A DNA stretch of 37,714 nucleotides from Rhodococcus rhodnii. GTDB taxonomy: Bacteria > Actinomycetota > Actinomycetes > Mycobacteriales > Pseudonocardiaceae. Within the stretch, counting starts at the first letter, position 1; the number at the start of each line of letters is the position of its first letter. The notes beneath the pieces were generated by a model that saw only the letters and a list, made by a program, of their open reading frames with translations, was not told where the DNA came from and did no database searches. The position numbers and the translations under genes were made by a program. The stretch is from NCBI GenBank assembly GCA_000720375.1, contig JOAA01000054.1, forward strand, positions 1-37,714. The letters are read 5' to 3'. Shown piece by piece: positions 8,511 through 16,143 of the stretch.

Positions 8511-9359
8511 TTGCTTTCGATGACTGACCGTCCGTTTCGTTTCGGCGTCGCGCTCTTCACCCCCTCCACCCGTGCGGAGTGGGTGTCCAAACTACGGACG
8601 GCTGAAGAGCTCGGCTACGACATCGTGTCCATTTCGGACAACCTAGGGCTGCCAGCGCCGGTGCCCACGTTGTTGCTCGCGGCTGAAGCGACCGACCGAA
8701 TACGGATCGGCACCCTCGTGCTGAACGCGTCGTTCTATCGCCCTGCGCTGCTGGCCCGAGACCTGGCCACGATCAACGAGTATTCCGGCGGCAGACTTGA
8801 AATCGGGCTGGGCACCGGATACGACAGAGCGCAGTTCGACATAGCCGGCGTGCCGTGGGCGGACGCCCCGCAGCGGGTGTCCCAGTTGGCCCGAACCGTC
8901 GAGGAACTGCGCGGCATCGAGTCGCGGCCACCGATCCTGATCGCGGGCCGCAGTGACCGCGTGCTTCGACTCGCCGCCGCACAGGCGGACATCATCGCGT
9001 TCCCCGGTACGGAGAAGACCCGAGACAGCCGCCGCAAACTCGGCGGGCTCAACGAAGTGACCGGCCGGATCGAGTGCGTACACGCCCTGCTAGGCGACCG
9101 CATCGACGAGGCGGAGCTCAACATCGCCATTCATCGAGTACTCCCGCCGGGCACCACCCACGGCGTTACGGATGCCTGGCAGAACCATCTTGACCTGGAA
9201 CCGGCGGAACTGGCTGAGTTGCCGACGCTGTTGATCGGTACCCCCGAGGAGTGCGCGGACATCCTGCGTGACAGGCGAAAGCGCTACGGCCTCACCTACT
9301 TCACCGTGCTGGAGCCCGAGATGGAGGCATTCGCACCGATCATCGAGGCGGTCCGATGA
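8511..9359 (+). CDS. Luciferase-like (LLM class) F420/flavin-dependent oxidoreductase
   Basis: A protein of about 282 residues with the TIM-barrel bacterial luciferase fold: 'FRFGVALFTP', 'AEELGYDIVSISDN', 'RIRIGTLVLNASFYRPALLA', 'GGRLEIGLGTGYDRAQF', and a late 'LLIGTPEECADILRDRRKRYGL'. The short form without a large insertion and the 'GTPEE' motif resemble F420-dependent mycobacterial-type members, but cofactor choice cannot be read directly. The TTG at 8,511 has GAGGAG seven bases upstream; ATG 8,520 is the alternative. The stop overlaps the ATG of a small ORF by ATGA. The P450 downstream and the operon context point to oxidative or reductive tailoring of the polyketide. Confidence 0.87.
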   Translation: MLSMTDRPFRFGVALFTPSTRAEWVSKLRTAEELGYDIVSISDNLGLPAPVPTLLLAAEATDRIRIGTLVLNASFYRPALLARDLATINEYSGGRLEIGLGTGYDRAQFDIAGVPWADAPQRVSQLARTVEELRGIESRPPILIAGRSDRVLRLAAAQADIIAFPGTEKTRDSRRKLGGLNEVTGRIECVHALLGDRIDEAELNIAIHRVLPPGTTHGVTDAWQNHLDLEPAELAELPTLLIGTPEECADILRDRRKRYGLTYFTVLEPEMEAFAPIIEAVR

Positions 9360-9481
9360 CAGAACCGTCGCTTGTGGTCGGCGCGGAGCCGTCCAGCTGT
9401 GCCCACTACGAGCCGTTCGGTTGCGGTCAGGACAACCACTCGAATGCCCCTGAGCTGACAGGAAGGAACCAACGCCGATGA
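9356..9481 (+). CDS. Possible small ORF (41 aa), ATGA-coupled at both ends
   Basis: An ATG overlaps the stop of the luciferase-like gene (ATGA at 9,356). The frame stays open for 41 codons and its TGA overlaps the ATG of the P450 gene (ATGA at 9,478). Two cysteines (residues 15 and 23) lie in a polar peptide with no membrane segment. I recognise no family. Exact coupling to both neighbours is suggestive, but the P450 has its own ribosome site (AGGAAGGA) inside this ORF, and third-position G/C is only about 70%. It may therefore be a chance spacer. Confidence 0.35.
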   Translation: MTEPSLVVGAEPSSCAHYEPFGCGQDNHSNAPELTGRNQRR

Positions 9482-10668
9482 CCGAACCGGCATCGATGCC
9501 GCACAACCGCCGCGAAACCGGGTGCCCGTACCGGCCAAACCCTGATCTGGTGAAACTGCACGAGGACGAGGTGTTGCCCCGTGTTCCGGTGCCGAATTCC
9601 CAGCTTGGCGAGATCGACGCCGTCCTCGTCACTCGCGCGGACGACGCCCGCGCCGTATTGTCCGACCCTCGTTACGAAGTCGGTTTCGCCTTCGACCGGG
9701 ATTGGTCAGGCCCGCGGTCGGTGATGAACCAGCCAGGCGTTCTGCTCAACTATGACGGCGAGGAGCACACCCGATACCGCCGTATGCAGGCCGGAGCCTT
9801 CACAATGAAGCGGATCCGAGCGCTCACCGGTGTGATCGAACAGGTCGTCGACGACCATCTCGACGCGGTGCAGAACGCCGGTCCCGGCGTCGATCTGATC
9901 GAGGCGTTCGCCAGTCCACTCCCCCTGATCGTGATCTGCGAGTTGCTCGGCGCACCCGCCGAGGACCGGGACGGCATTCTGCGCCGCAGCGCCATCGCCA
10001 GCAATGTCGACACCACACTGGAAGTCCAGCAGGAGAACTTCGGTGCGATGATCGGCTACATGGCCGAACTCGTCGCGGCACATCGGCTGCAGCCTGGCGA
10101 CAACATCCTCGGCGACCTGGTCCGCGACCACGGCGGGAAGCTGAGCGACGACGAGCTGATCGGCATGGGCCTCGACGTACTCGTCGCCGGCCACGGAACA
10201 CTGTCCGGGATGATCGGACTCAGTGTGTTGACGCTGCTGCGGCACCCGGAACAACTCCCGGTCCTGCATGACGACTCGTTGACGGGTTCAGCCATCGAGG
10301 AGTTGCTGCGACTGCTCGCGGTGGCACCACCGTTGGTGCGCAAGGCGAGCACCGACCTGACCGTCAACGGCCAGGAAGTCGGCGCGGGCGAACATGTTGT
10401 CGTCTCGACGCTGATGGCCAACCACGGCGCGGACCTGCCGCGGGCAGGTGAGCTCGATCTGTGCCGCAAACCGGTACCGCATCTGGCCTTCGGCTACGGC
10501 CCGCACCAATGTGTAGGTCAGCAACTGGCCCGCCTCGAACTGAAGACCGCCTTGTCGCGTCTCTTTCGACGCTTCCCGGCGCTGCAGCTCGCAGTGCCAT
10601 TCGAAAGCATCGAGTACCGCACCGACGGGCTCGTGTTCGGCGTCCAGCGCTTGCCCGTCCGCTGGTGA
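9478..10668 (+). CDS. Cytochrome P450 with atypical I-helix (no acidic residue)
   Basis: A 396-residue soluble bacterial P450. The haem loop is 'FGYGPHQCVG' with ligand Cys345, and the K-helix ExxR is Glu275-Arg278. The N-terminal region begins 'CPYRPNPDLVKLHEDEVL'. The I-helix oxygen-activation motif is AGHGTL (residues 237-242): the threonine is kept, but the usual Glu/Asp before it is Gly240. Loss of the acid suggests altered proton delivery, substrate-assisted catalysis or an unusual reaction. AGGAAGGA lies upstream of the ATG. It forms an apparent operon with the LuxR gene, the luciferase-like gene and the small ORF, and is probably a polyketide tailoring enzyme. Confidence 0.93.
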   Translation: MTEPASMPHNRRETGCPYRPNPDLVKLHEDEVLPRVPVPNSQLGEIDAVLVTRADDARAVLSDPRYEVGFAFDRDWSGPRSVMNQPGVLLNYDGEEHTRYRRMQAGAFTMKRIRALTGVIEQVVDDHLDAVQNAGPGVDLIEAFASPLPLIVICELLGAPAEDRDGILRRSAIASNVDTTLEVQQENFGAMIGYMAELVAAHRLQPGDNILGDLVRDHGGKLSDDELIGMGLDVLVAGHGTLSGMIGLSVLTLLRHPEQLPVLHDDSLTGSAIEELLRLLAVAPPLVRKASTDLTVNGQEVGAGEHVVVSTLMANHGADLPRAGELDLCRKPVPHLAFGYGPHQCVGQQLARLELKTALSRLFRRFPALQLAVPFESIEYRTDGLVFGVQRLPVRW

Positions 10669-10692
10669 AGCTCCCGGATTGACACAGCGATC

Positions 10693-10719
10693 GAACTGCA
10701 ACTACTCTGGTTGCAGTTC
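10693..10719. promoter_or_regulatory. Operator copy 1 for the Rrf2-type regulator
   Basis: GAACTGCAAC and GTTGCAGTTC form a perfect 10-base inverted repeat separated by 7 bases (TACTCTG). It lies 25 bases past the P450 stop and 68 bases before the start of the Rrf2-like gene. A second copy follows at 10,737. Confidence 0.75.
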
Positions 10720-10736
10720 GGCGGCACATGCCCCAG

Positions 10737-10757
10737 CTGCAACCAGTCTAGTTGCAG
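10737..10757. promoter_or_regulatory. Operator copy 2 for the Rrf2-type regulator
   Basis: CTGCAAC and GTTGCAG with the same 7-base spacing (CAGTCTA) repeat the core of the first site. The repeat of TTGCAGTTC and the identical geometry mark the two as tandem binding sites of one dimeric regulator. It ends 30 bases before the GTG start at 10,788, so binding would block transcription of the regulator gene. Confidence 0.72.
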
Positions 10758-10787
10758 TTCAGGCGGCACGGTAGCGAGAGGATCGCT

Positions 10788-11234
10788 GTGGCTCTCAGTA
10801 GCAGGAGCGCGGTCGCGATTCACGCGCTCACCATGTTGGCCCGCTGGGATCATTCGTTGACCTCCGCCGAGATCGCGGAGAGCCTGGCAAGCAATCCGGT
10901 CCTGGTCCGGCGCATCCTTGGCAGCCTGCGAGACGCCGGCCTGGTGTGGTCGACCGAGGGGCGCAATGGCGGTTGGTCACTGGCCCGCGCCCCGCGCGAG
11001 ATCACGCTCTACGACGCCTACACCGCTGTCGAAACAGGACCTATCCTGTCCCGGCACGCCCATCCGCCGAGCGCCGAATGCGAGGTGGGGCGCCATATCC
11101 AGGCGCTGCTCGAAGTGGAGTTCCAAGACGCCGAGCGAGCGATGCGGGAACGGCTGAGCCGGACCACCATCGCCCACATGCTCAAGCAGGTACTGGCCGC
11201 CGAGCGCGAGTTCGCGCTCCGGAATCGCAGCTGA
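10788..11234 (+). CDS. Rrf2-family transcriptional regulator without Fe-S cysteines
   Basis: A 148-residue winged-helix protein of the Rrf2 family: 'SSRSAVAIHALTMLARW', 'LTSAEIAESLASNPVLVRRI', then the wing 'WSTEGRNGGWSLAR'. The cluster region holds a single cysteine in 'SAECEVG', so it cannot bind an Fe-S cluster like IscR and is more like YwnA or HypR-type members. GTG 10,788 is chosen because GAGAGGA lies five bases before it. Twin inverted repeats directly upstream and a weaker copy before the MFS gene suggest that it represses itself and the exporter. A ligand, perhaps the product, may relieve this (inference). Confidence 0.87.
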   Translation: MALSSRSAVAIHALTMLARWDHSLTSAEIAESLASNPVLVRRILGSLRDAGLVWSTEGRNGGWSLARAPREITLYDAYTAVETGPILSRHAHPPSAECEVGRHIQALLEVEFQDAERAMRERLSRTTIAHMLKQVLAAEREFALRNRS

Positions 11235-11249
11235 ACAACCCCGACAGCT

Positions 11250-11284
11250 GAACAGTGGCGGAGGCACGCCCTCCGCCACTGTTC
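11250..11284 (+). terminator. Perfect 15-bp hairpin terminator
   Basis: GAACAGTGGCGGAGG and CCTCCGCCACTGTTC flank a 5-base loop, giving a perfect 15-base-pair stem 16 bases after the Rrf2 stop. It separates that gene from the exporter, which has its own operator-like site at 11,291. Confidence 0.85.
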
Positions 11285-11290
11285 GACCCT

Positions 11291-11315
11291 AACTGTAACT
11301 ACAGCAGTGGCAGTA
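11291..11315. promoter_or_regulatory. Degenerate third copy of the Rrf2 operator before the exporter
   Basis: AACTGTAAC, 7 bases, then GTGGCAGTA. The half-sites match the AACTGCAAC/GTTGCAGTT consensus of the two upstream sites at 8 of 9 and 7 of 9 positions, with the same 7-base spacing. It lies 25 bases before the MFS start codon. This links exporter expression to the Rrf2-type regulator. Confidence 0.6.
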
Positions 11316-11340
11316 TCTGCCGCGGAGGAATCGCGTCGAA

Positions 11341-12789
11341 ATGACAACGACTTCGGCCACAACCGAACGAACGGGCCGTGGGCTCGGTCTGCTGGCAGTG
11401 CTCATGCCCGCGGTCCTGGTCACGGTCATCGCCAGCGACATGGTCAACCTCATGCTCCCGTCGATCGGAGCGGAGTTCGGGGCCTCCGAGGCTGAGCTCG
11501 CCTGGGTCGTCACCGGGTTCCTGCTGACATTCTCGGTCGGTATTCCCTTCTATGGCCGCATTTCCGACCGCGTGAGCCTGCGCCGCCTCTTCACTTTCGC
11601 ATTGCTGCTCTACGCGATCGGAAGCCTGATTTGCGCGCTCGCTCCGAGCTTGCTCGTCCTTGTGCTCGGCCGGATCGTGATGGGTGTCGGTGCGGCCGCA
11701 CTTCCCGTGCTGTCGATCGTCGCCATCACCAGGCTGCTGCCAGAAGACAAGCGCGGCATGGGAATCGGCGTCGTGTCCGCGGCAGCAGGCATCGGGACGG
11801 CGGCTGGACCGGCCATTGGCGGCTTGTTCGGGCAGTTGCTCGGCTGGCCCGCACTGTTCTGGCTGATGCTCGTGGTCGCACTGGTGCTGCTTTTCCCAGC
11901 ATTGCGTGTGTTGCCGGGTGAGCCGCCGTCGGGTGAGACCCGATTCGATCTCGCGGGTGGCATTTTCCTTGGCCTGGGCGCCGGACTGGTTCTGTTCGGC
12001 TTCACCCAGGCGCAAGGTGAAGGCTTCGGCGCACCGACGTCGTGGGGCAGCTTCGCGGTGGCGGCCGTGGCGATCGCGCTTTTTGTGTGGCGCATGGTCA
12101 GCGTCGCGCACCCGTTCGTGCCACCCACGCTGTTCACCAACCGGGTATACCGGATCGCCGTGATCGTCGCCTTCCTTGCCATGATCGTCAACCTCGGCGG
12201 TCTTGTCTTCGTTCCACTGCTGGTGGTAGACGTCAACGGCTTGAGCCCGGGCGCGGGCGCACTCGTGATGATCCCGGCCGGCGTGGCCGTTGCCCTACTC
12301 TCGCCGTTGATCGGGCGCCTCGCCGACCGGATCGGCACGCGGCCTTTGGTGCTTGTCGGGCTGGGACTGATGGCAGTGTTCTCACTGTTTCTCTCGACGT
12401 TCACGGCAGGCTCGTCGGTCATCCCCGCCGGTGTGGGCATCCTCGGGCTCAGTGTCGGCTTCATCTTCGTGATGACACCCATCATCAGCGCGGCTGCCGG
12501 CGCGTTGCCCGGCGAGCAGGTGGGCGTCGGCATGGGGATCCTGCAAGGAGCCCAGTTCCTCGGTGCGGGCACCGGCCCGGCACTGTTCGGTGTGCTGGTG
12601 TCCGCGCGGCAGCAAAGCGGCAGCACCGCAGTCAACCCGATCTATTCCGGTCACGAAGGCGCTGCGTATTCCGACGCCTTCCTGGCCATGGCCGTGGTCG
12701 TCGTCCTGACATTGCTCGTCGCTTTCCAGATGCGCCCCGCAGCAACCGTCACGGCCAAGCCGACCCGTGAGGCGGACGTCGTTCACTAG
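11341..12789 (+). CDS. MFS drug-exporter (DHA2-like, probably 14 TM)
   Basis: A 482-residue, strongly hydrophobic major facilitator protein. An early helix carries 'VIASDMVNLMLPSIGAEFG', the cytoplasmic loop is 'GRISDRVSLRRLF', and motif C-like 'AAGIGTAAGPAIGGLFG' marks a drug/proton antiporter. Its length and the late helices suit a 14-helix DHA2-type pump in the cell membrane. The ATG has GGAGGA eleven bases upstream. It follows an Rrf2-operator-like site and probably exports the polyketide, giving self-protection. The methyltransferase gene begins 26 bases downstream. Confidence 0.92.
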   Translation: MTTTSATTERTGRGLGLLAVLMPAVLVTVIASDMVNLMLPSIGAEFGASEAELAWVVTGFLLTFSVGIPFYGRISDRVSLRRLFTFALLLYAIGSLICALAPSLLVLVLGRIVMGVGAAALPVLSIVAITRLLPEDKRGMGIGVVSAAAGIGTAAGPAIGGLFGQLLGWPALFWLMLVVALVLLFPALRVLPGEPPSGETRFDLAGGIFLGLGAGLVLFGFTQAQGEGFGAPTSWGSFAVAAVAIALFVWRMVSVAHPFVPPTLFTNRVYRIAVIVAFLAMIVNLGGLVFVPLLVVDVNGLSPGAGALVMIPAGVAVALLSPLIGRLADRIGTRPLVLVGLGLMAVFSLFLSTFTAGSSVIPAGVGILGLSVGFIFVMTPIISAAAGALPGEQVGVGMGILQGAQFLGAGTGPALFGVLVSARQQSGSTAVNPIYSGHEGAAYSDAFLAMAVVVVLTLLVAFQMRPAATVTAKPTREADVVH

Positions 12790-12815
12790 CTCGATTCCGA
12801 CCGAAGAACTCCCGA

Positions 12816-13547
12816 ATGGACACAGGTACCGGTATGACTACGAAAGACCAGACGTTCTCCACACAGAACATGGACTTCGACGCGTTGTACGCGGGTCGTC
12901 TGTCGTTCGAGGGCAGCGAACCGGGCACCGACTTCATCCCGTGGGACATCGGTGAGCCCCAAGCCGCGGTCGTCGCACTGGAACGAACCGGCGGCTTCCG
13001 CGGCAAGGTACTCGACGTGGGTTGCGGGCGTGGCGACAACGCGATCATGCTCGCCGAGCGCGGCCACGATGTGATCGGTGTGGACGGTGCACAGAGCGCG
13101 ATCCAGCAAGCCGAACAACGTGCGATGGCACAAGGCGTCCGGGCGCAGTTCAAGGTGGCGGACGCCACCGAACTGCGCGACATCGGAGCCGGGTTCGATA
13201 CCGTCCTTGACAGCGGCTTGTACCACTGTTTGAACGACGAGCAGCGGTCAGCGTACGCCGCCGCACTGCATCGGGTCTGTCAGGCGGACGCGACGTTGCA
13301 CCTGTTCTGCTTCGCCGAATCCGTACCGTCTGGGACACCGATCGTGCAGGAAGCATTGATCAGCGTGGACGACCTGCACGCCAATCTGGACCGCTACTGG
13401 CAGATAGTGGACATCACGCCGACCTTCTTCGCCACCAGTTTCACCCGGGAACTGTTGGCAGGCAGCGGAGATCCAGCCGCAGTACAGGTGGACGAGCGGG
13501 GGCGGGTTCTGCTGCCCATGTCCAAGGTGCTGGCTCGACACAAGTGA
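12816..13547 (+). CDS. SAM-dependent methyltransferase (class I)
   Basis: A 243-residue class I methyltransferase with the SAM-binding motif I 'VLDVGCGRGDNAIMLAERG' (around residue 68), the acidic motif II 'VIGVDGAQ', and 'FDTVLDSGLYHCL' as motif IV. It resembles the TehB/thiopurine-like and small-molecule methyltransferase group, not the DnrK-type O-methyltransferases with a dimerisation domain. Target (O-, N- or C-methylation) is not predictable. It is downstream of the exporter and closed by a strong hairpin. An in-frame ATG at 12,834 is an alternative start. Confidence 0.87.
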   Translation: MDTGTGMTTKDQTFSTQNMDFDALYAGRLSFEGSEPGTDFIPWDIGEPQAAVVALERTGGFRGKVLDVGCGRGDNAIMLAERGHDVIGVDGAQSAIQQAEQRAMAQGVRAQFKVADATELRDIGAGFDTVLDSGLYHCLNDEQRSAYAAALHRVCQADATLHLFCFAESVPSGTPIVQEALISVDDLHANLDRYWQIVDITPTFFATSFTRELLAGSGDPAAVQVDERGRVLLPMSKVLARHK

Positions 13548-13578
13548 CCATTGTAGACAGTTCTATGTGAATATCCGC

Positions 13579-13623
13579 CATCGCTGGGACCCGGCCGCGC
13601 GACACGGCCGGGTCCCGGCGATG
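13579..13623 (+). terminator. Strong 19-bp hairpin terminator
   Basis: Bases 13,579-13,597 pair with 13,605-13,623 in a 19-base-pair stem that contains a single T-G pair, with a 7-base loop. It lies 31 bases past the methyltransferase stop and closes the exporter-methyltransferase unit before the main biosynthetic operon. Confidence 0.88.
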
Positions 13624-13910
13624 TGCGCTCACCACTGAGGTGACCGAACGAGTGGCCCTTGGTGCGAACTTCCCTGTGTGACAGGGGTTCGCGTCAAGGG
13701 CTTTGTTCATGACACGGCCGAACCTGCGGCGCTACCGCAGGGTTTCGGCACCGCCCTTGCCGCCCGCGCGAGCGGCATGCCATGGTCTTTGAAGTGTGGC
13801 GCGCAACGATGTCGCCGCGATCTTCCGGGAAATCCCCTTACCAGTGTCCATTGGGAACACTTGGTCACCCTGCCCGCGTGCGCTGGAAGACTCGAAGGGT
13901 AAGACCTGTC
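13624..13910 (+). promoter_or_regulatory. Probable promoter region of the main biosynthetic operon
   Basis: About 290 bases without a supported gene, between the hairpin and the MarR start. The frame of the MarR gene is open upstream, but its coding bias begins only at 13,911. A short dyad (AGTGT, 9 bases, ACACT, near 13,849-13,867) could be a MarR site; its arms are only five bases, so I give it little weight. Confidence 0.4.
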
Positions 13911-14330
13911 ATGCTTCAGCAGAACACGACAAAGCGTATCGGCTACTGGTTTCTGCACCTGCACCAGCGCTTCGAAGAAGGAACCGCGGCCGCCTTACGT
14001 GACGAGAAGCTGACGAGGCGGCAGTGGCAGATCCTGCACGCACTCGCGATCGGTGTGGACACCGTCACCGGTCTCGATGAGGCGTTCGCTCCTTTCCTTG
14101 TCGTCGACGGAGTGTCGACCTACCAGCCGATCGTCGACGATCTCAGCGAGCGCGGCTGGGCGACGTCCGATGGCGGCACGCTCGGGCTGACCGAGGATGG
14201 CGTCGCCGCCCATGCCAGGGCCGAAGCCCTCGTCGATGCGCACGCGGCCAAATCCCTTCGCGGCATCTCCGAGGAGGACTTCCTTCTCACGAACACGGTT
14301 CTGCAGAAGATCGCCGACAACCTCGACTGA
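13911..14330 (+). CDS. MarR-like winged-helix regulator
   Basis: A 139-residue protein with a MarR-type winged helix: '[15 protein letters not shown]', '[19 protein letters not shown]', '[14 protein letters not shown]'. ATG 13,911 opens the typical N-terminal helix ('[15 protein letters not shown]'). It is the first gene of the tightly packed biosynthetic run and is separated from the carboxylase gene by 38 bases. It is likely co-transcribed with, and able to control, the whole unit (inference). Targets are unknown. Confidence 0.82.
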   Translation: MLQQNTTKRIGYWFLHLHQRFEEGTAAALRDEKLTRRQWQILHALAIGVDTVTGLDEAFAPFLVVDGVSTYQPIVDDLSERGWATSDGGTLGLTEDGVAAHARAEALVDAHAAKSLRGISEEDFLLTNTVLQKIADNLD

Positions 14331-14368
14331 TCGCATCCACTCCAAGACAGACGAGAAGGGATTCCTTC

Positions 14369-16123
14369 GTGCGTAAGGTGCTCATCGCCAACCGGGGTGA
14401 GATAGCGGTCCGGGTCGCTCGTGCCTGCCGGGACGAGGGCATAGCCGCCGTCGCCGTTTACGCCGACCCTGACCGGGATGCCGTGCATGTCCGGATGGCC
14501 GACGAGGCGTTCGCCCTCGGCGGGGGCACTCCGGCGGCCAGTTACCTTGATGTCGCGAAGATCCTTCGCGCTGCCGAGCGATCCGGTGCCGACGCGATCC
14601 ACCCCGGCTACGGATTCCTGTCCGAGAACGCCGACTTCGCGCAAGCCGTGGTCGACGCCGGGCTGATCTGGATCGGCCCACCTCCGGCGGCGATCCGCTT
14701 GCTGGGTGACAAAGTCTCCGCCCGCCACATCGCTCGCGACGCAGGCGCTCCCCTCGTCGCGGGAACACCTGAGCCCGTGGCAACGGCGGACGAAGCGATC
14801 GCATTCGCTGACGCGCACGGCTTTCCTATCGCCATCAAAGCCGCGTTCGGTGGCGGCGGCCGAGGCTTGAAGGTGGCACGCAACCGCGGCGAAGTCCCCG
14901 AGCTCTTCGCTTCCGCGGTGCGCGAGGCCGTCGCGGCGTTCGGTCGTGGGGAATGCTTTCTCGAGCGCTACCTCGATCGGCCTAGGCACGTGGAGACCCA
15001 ATGCCTCGCCGATGTCTCGGGCAACGTGGTCGTGATGTCCACACGCGACTGTTCACTGCAACGCAGGCACCAGAAGCTTGTCGAGGAGGCACCAGCGCCG
15101 TTCCTGACCGACGAGCAGCGATCCGAGCTGGCCAAGGCCTCCAAGGCGATCCTCCGAGCGGCGGGCTACGTCGGGGCGGGTACCTGTGAATTCCTGATCG
15201 GCCAGGACGGAGCCATCTCGTTTCTTGAGGTGAACACCCGGCTGCAGGTCGAGCACCCGGTGACCGAAGAGGTCACCGGAATCGATCTGGTGCGCGAGAT
15301 GTTCCGGATCGCCCGCGGTGAATCGGTGGACTACGCCGATCCCGAGCCGCGTGGGCATTCGATCGAGTTCCGGATCAACAGTGAGGACGCCGGTCGCGGC
15401 TTCCTGCCGACGCCTGGCACGGTAAGGCAATTCGTAGCGCCATCGGGCCCAGGCGTACGGCTCGATGCCGGTGTCGAGGCGGGCAGCACGATCGGCCCGG
15501 TGTGGGACTCGTTGCTGGCCAAACTGATCGTCACGGGTGCCACGCGAGACGAGGCCCTTCGCCGCGCGGCAAGGGCTCTCGCCGAATTCCGCGTCGAAGG
15601 GCTCCCGACCACGCTTCCCTTCCATCGTGCGGTTGTCGCCGATCCCGCTTTCACCACGGAACCCTTCGCAGTGCACACTCGCTGGATCGAAACGGAGTTC
15701 GACAACTCCATCACACCCTATCCCGGCGGGCCGCACGCTGACGACTCCATCGCACGGGAAACGGTTGTGGTCGAGATCAGCGGCCGCCGCATCGAGGTTT
15801 CCCTGCCAGCCCTAGGATCGATCGCCGTCGCAGCGCCTGTTCGGCGTTCTGCCAGGGTGACGAGCAAGGCGGCACGAGCCGCTGACGCCGGGGAAACGCT
15901 GGTGTCACCGATGCAGGGAACCGTGGTGAAAGTGGCCGTCGAGGACGGTCAACGGGTCGACGCGGGTGACCTGATCGCCGTGGTCGAGGCCATGAAGATG
16001 GAACAGCCGCTGACCGCACACCGCACTGGCATCGTCCGCGAGCTGGACGTCGTGCCGGGCATGACTTTGCGGTCCGGAGCGGCCGTCTGCCGAGTGGTCG
16101 ATGCCGGAGCAACCGCTGCCTGA
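14369..16123 (+). CDS. Acyl-CoA carboxylase alpha subunit (biotin carboxylase + BCCP)
   Basis: The 584-residue fused subunit has an N-terminal biotin carboxylase ('[19 protein letters not shown]', ATP-grasp loop '[12 protein letters not shown]', '[20 protein letters not shown]') and a C-terminal biotin carrier with '[10 protein letters not shown]', Lys543 being the biotin site. It carboxylates biotin with bicarbonate and ATP. The partner beta and epsilon subunits are encoded at 24,389 and 25,957 in the same run. GTG 14,369 follows GAGAAGGG by 8 bases. A dedicated carboxylase raises malonyl-CoA supply for the polyketide, as in other angucycline clusters such as jadomycin. Confidence 0.96.
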   Translation: MRKVLIANRGEIAVRVARACRDEGIAAVAVYADPDRDAVHVRMADEAFALGGGTPAASYLDVAKILRAAERSGADAIHPGYGFLSENADFAQAVVDAGLIWIGPPPAAIRLLGDKVSARHIARDAGAPLVAGTPEPVATADEAIAFADAHGFPIAIKAAFGGGGRGLKVARNRGEVPELFASAVREAVAAFGRGECFLERYLDRPRHVETQCLADVSGNVVVMSTRDCSLQRRHQKLVEEAPAPFLTDEQRSELAKASKAILRAAGYVGAGTCEFLIGQDGAISFLEVNTRLQVEHPVTEEVTGIDLVREMFRIARGESVDYADPEPRGHSIEFRINSEDAGRGFLPTPGTVRQFVAPSGPGVRLDAGVEAGSTIGPVWDSLLAKLIVTGATRDEALRRAARALAEFRVEGLPTTLPFHRAVVADPAFTTEPFAVHTRWIETEFDNSITPYPGGPHADDSIARETVVVEISGRRIEVSLPALGSIAVAAPVRRSARVTSKAARAADAGETLVSPMQGTVVKVAVEDGQRVDAGDLIAVVEAMKMEQPLTAHRTGIVRELDVVPGMTLRSGAAVCRVVDAGATAA

Positions 16124-16143
16124 ACGAGATCCAGGAGTAGCGA

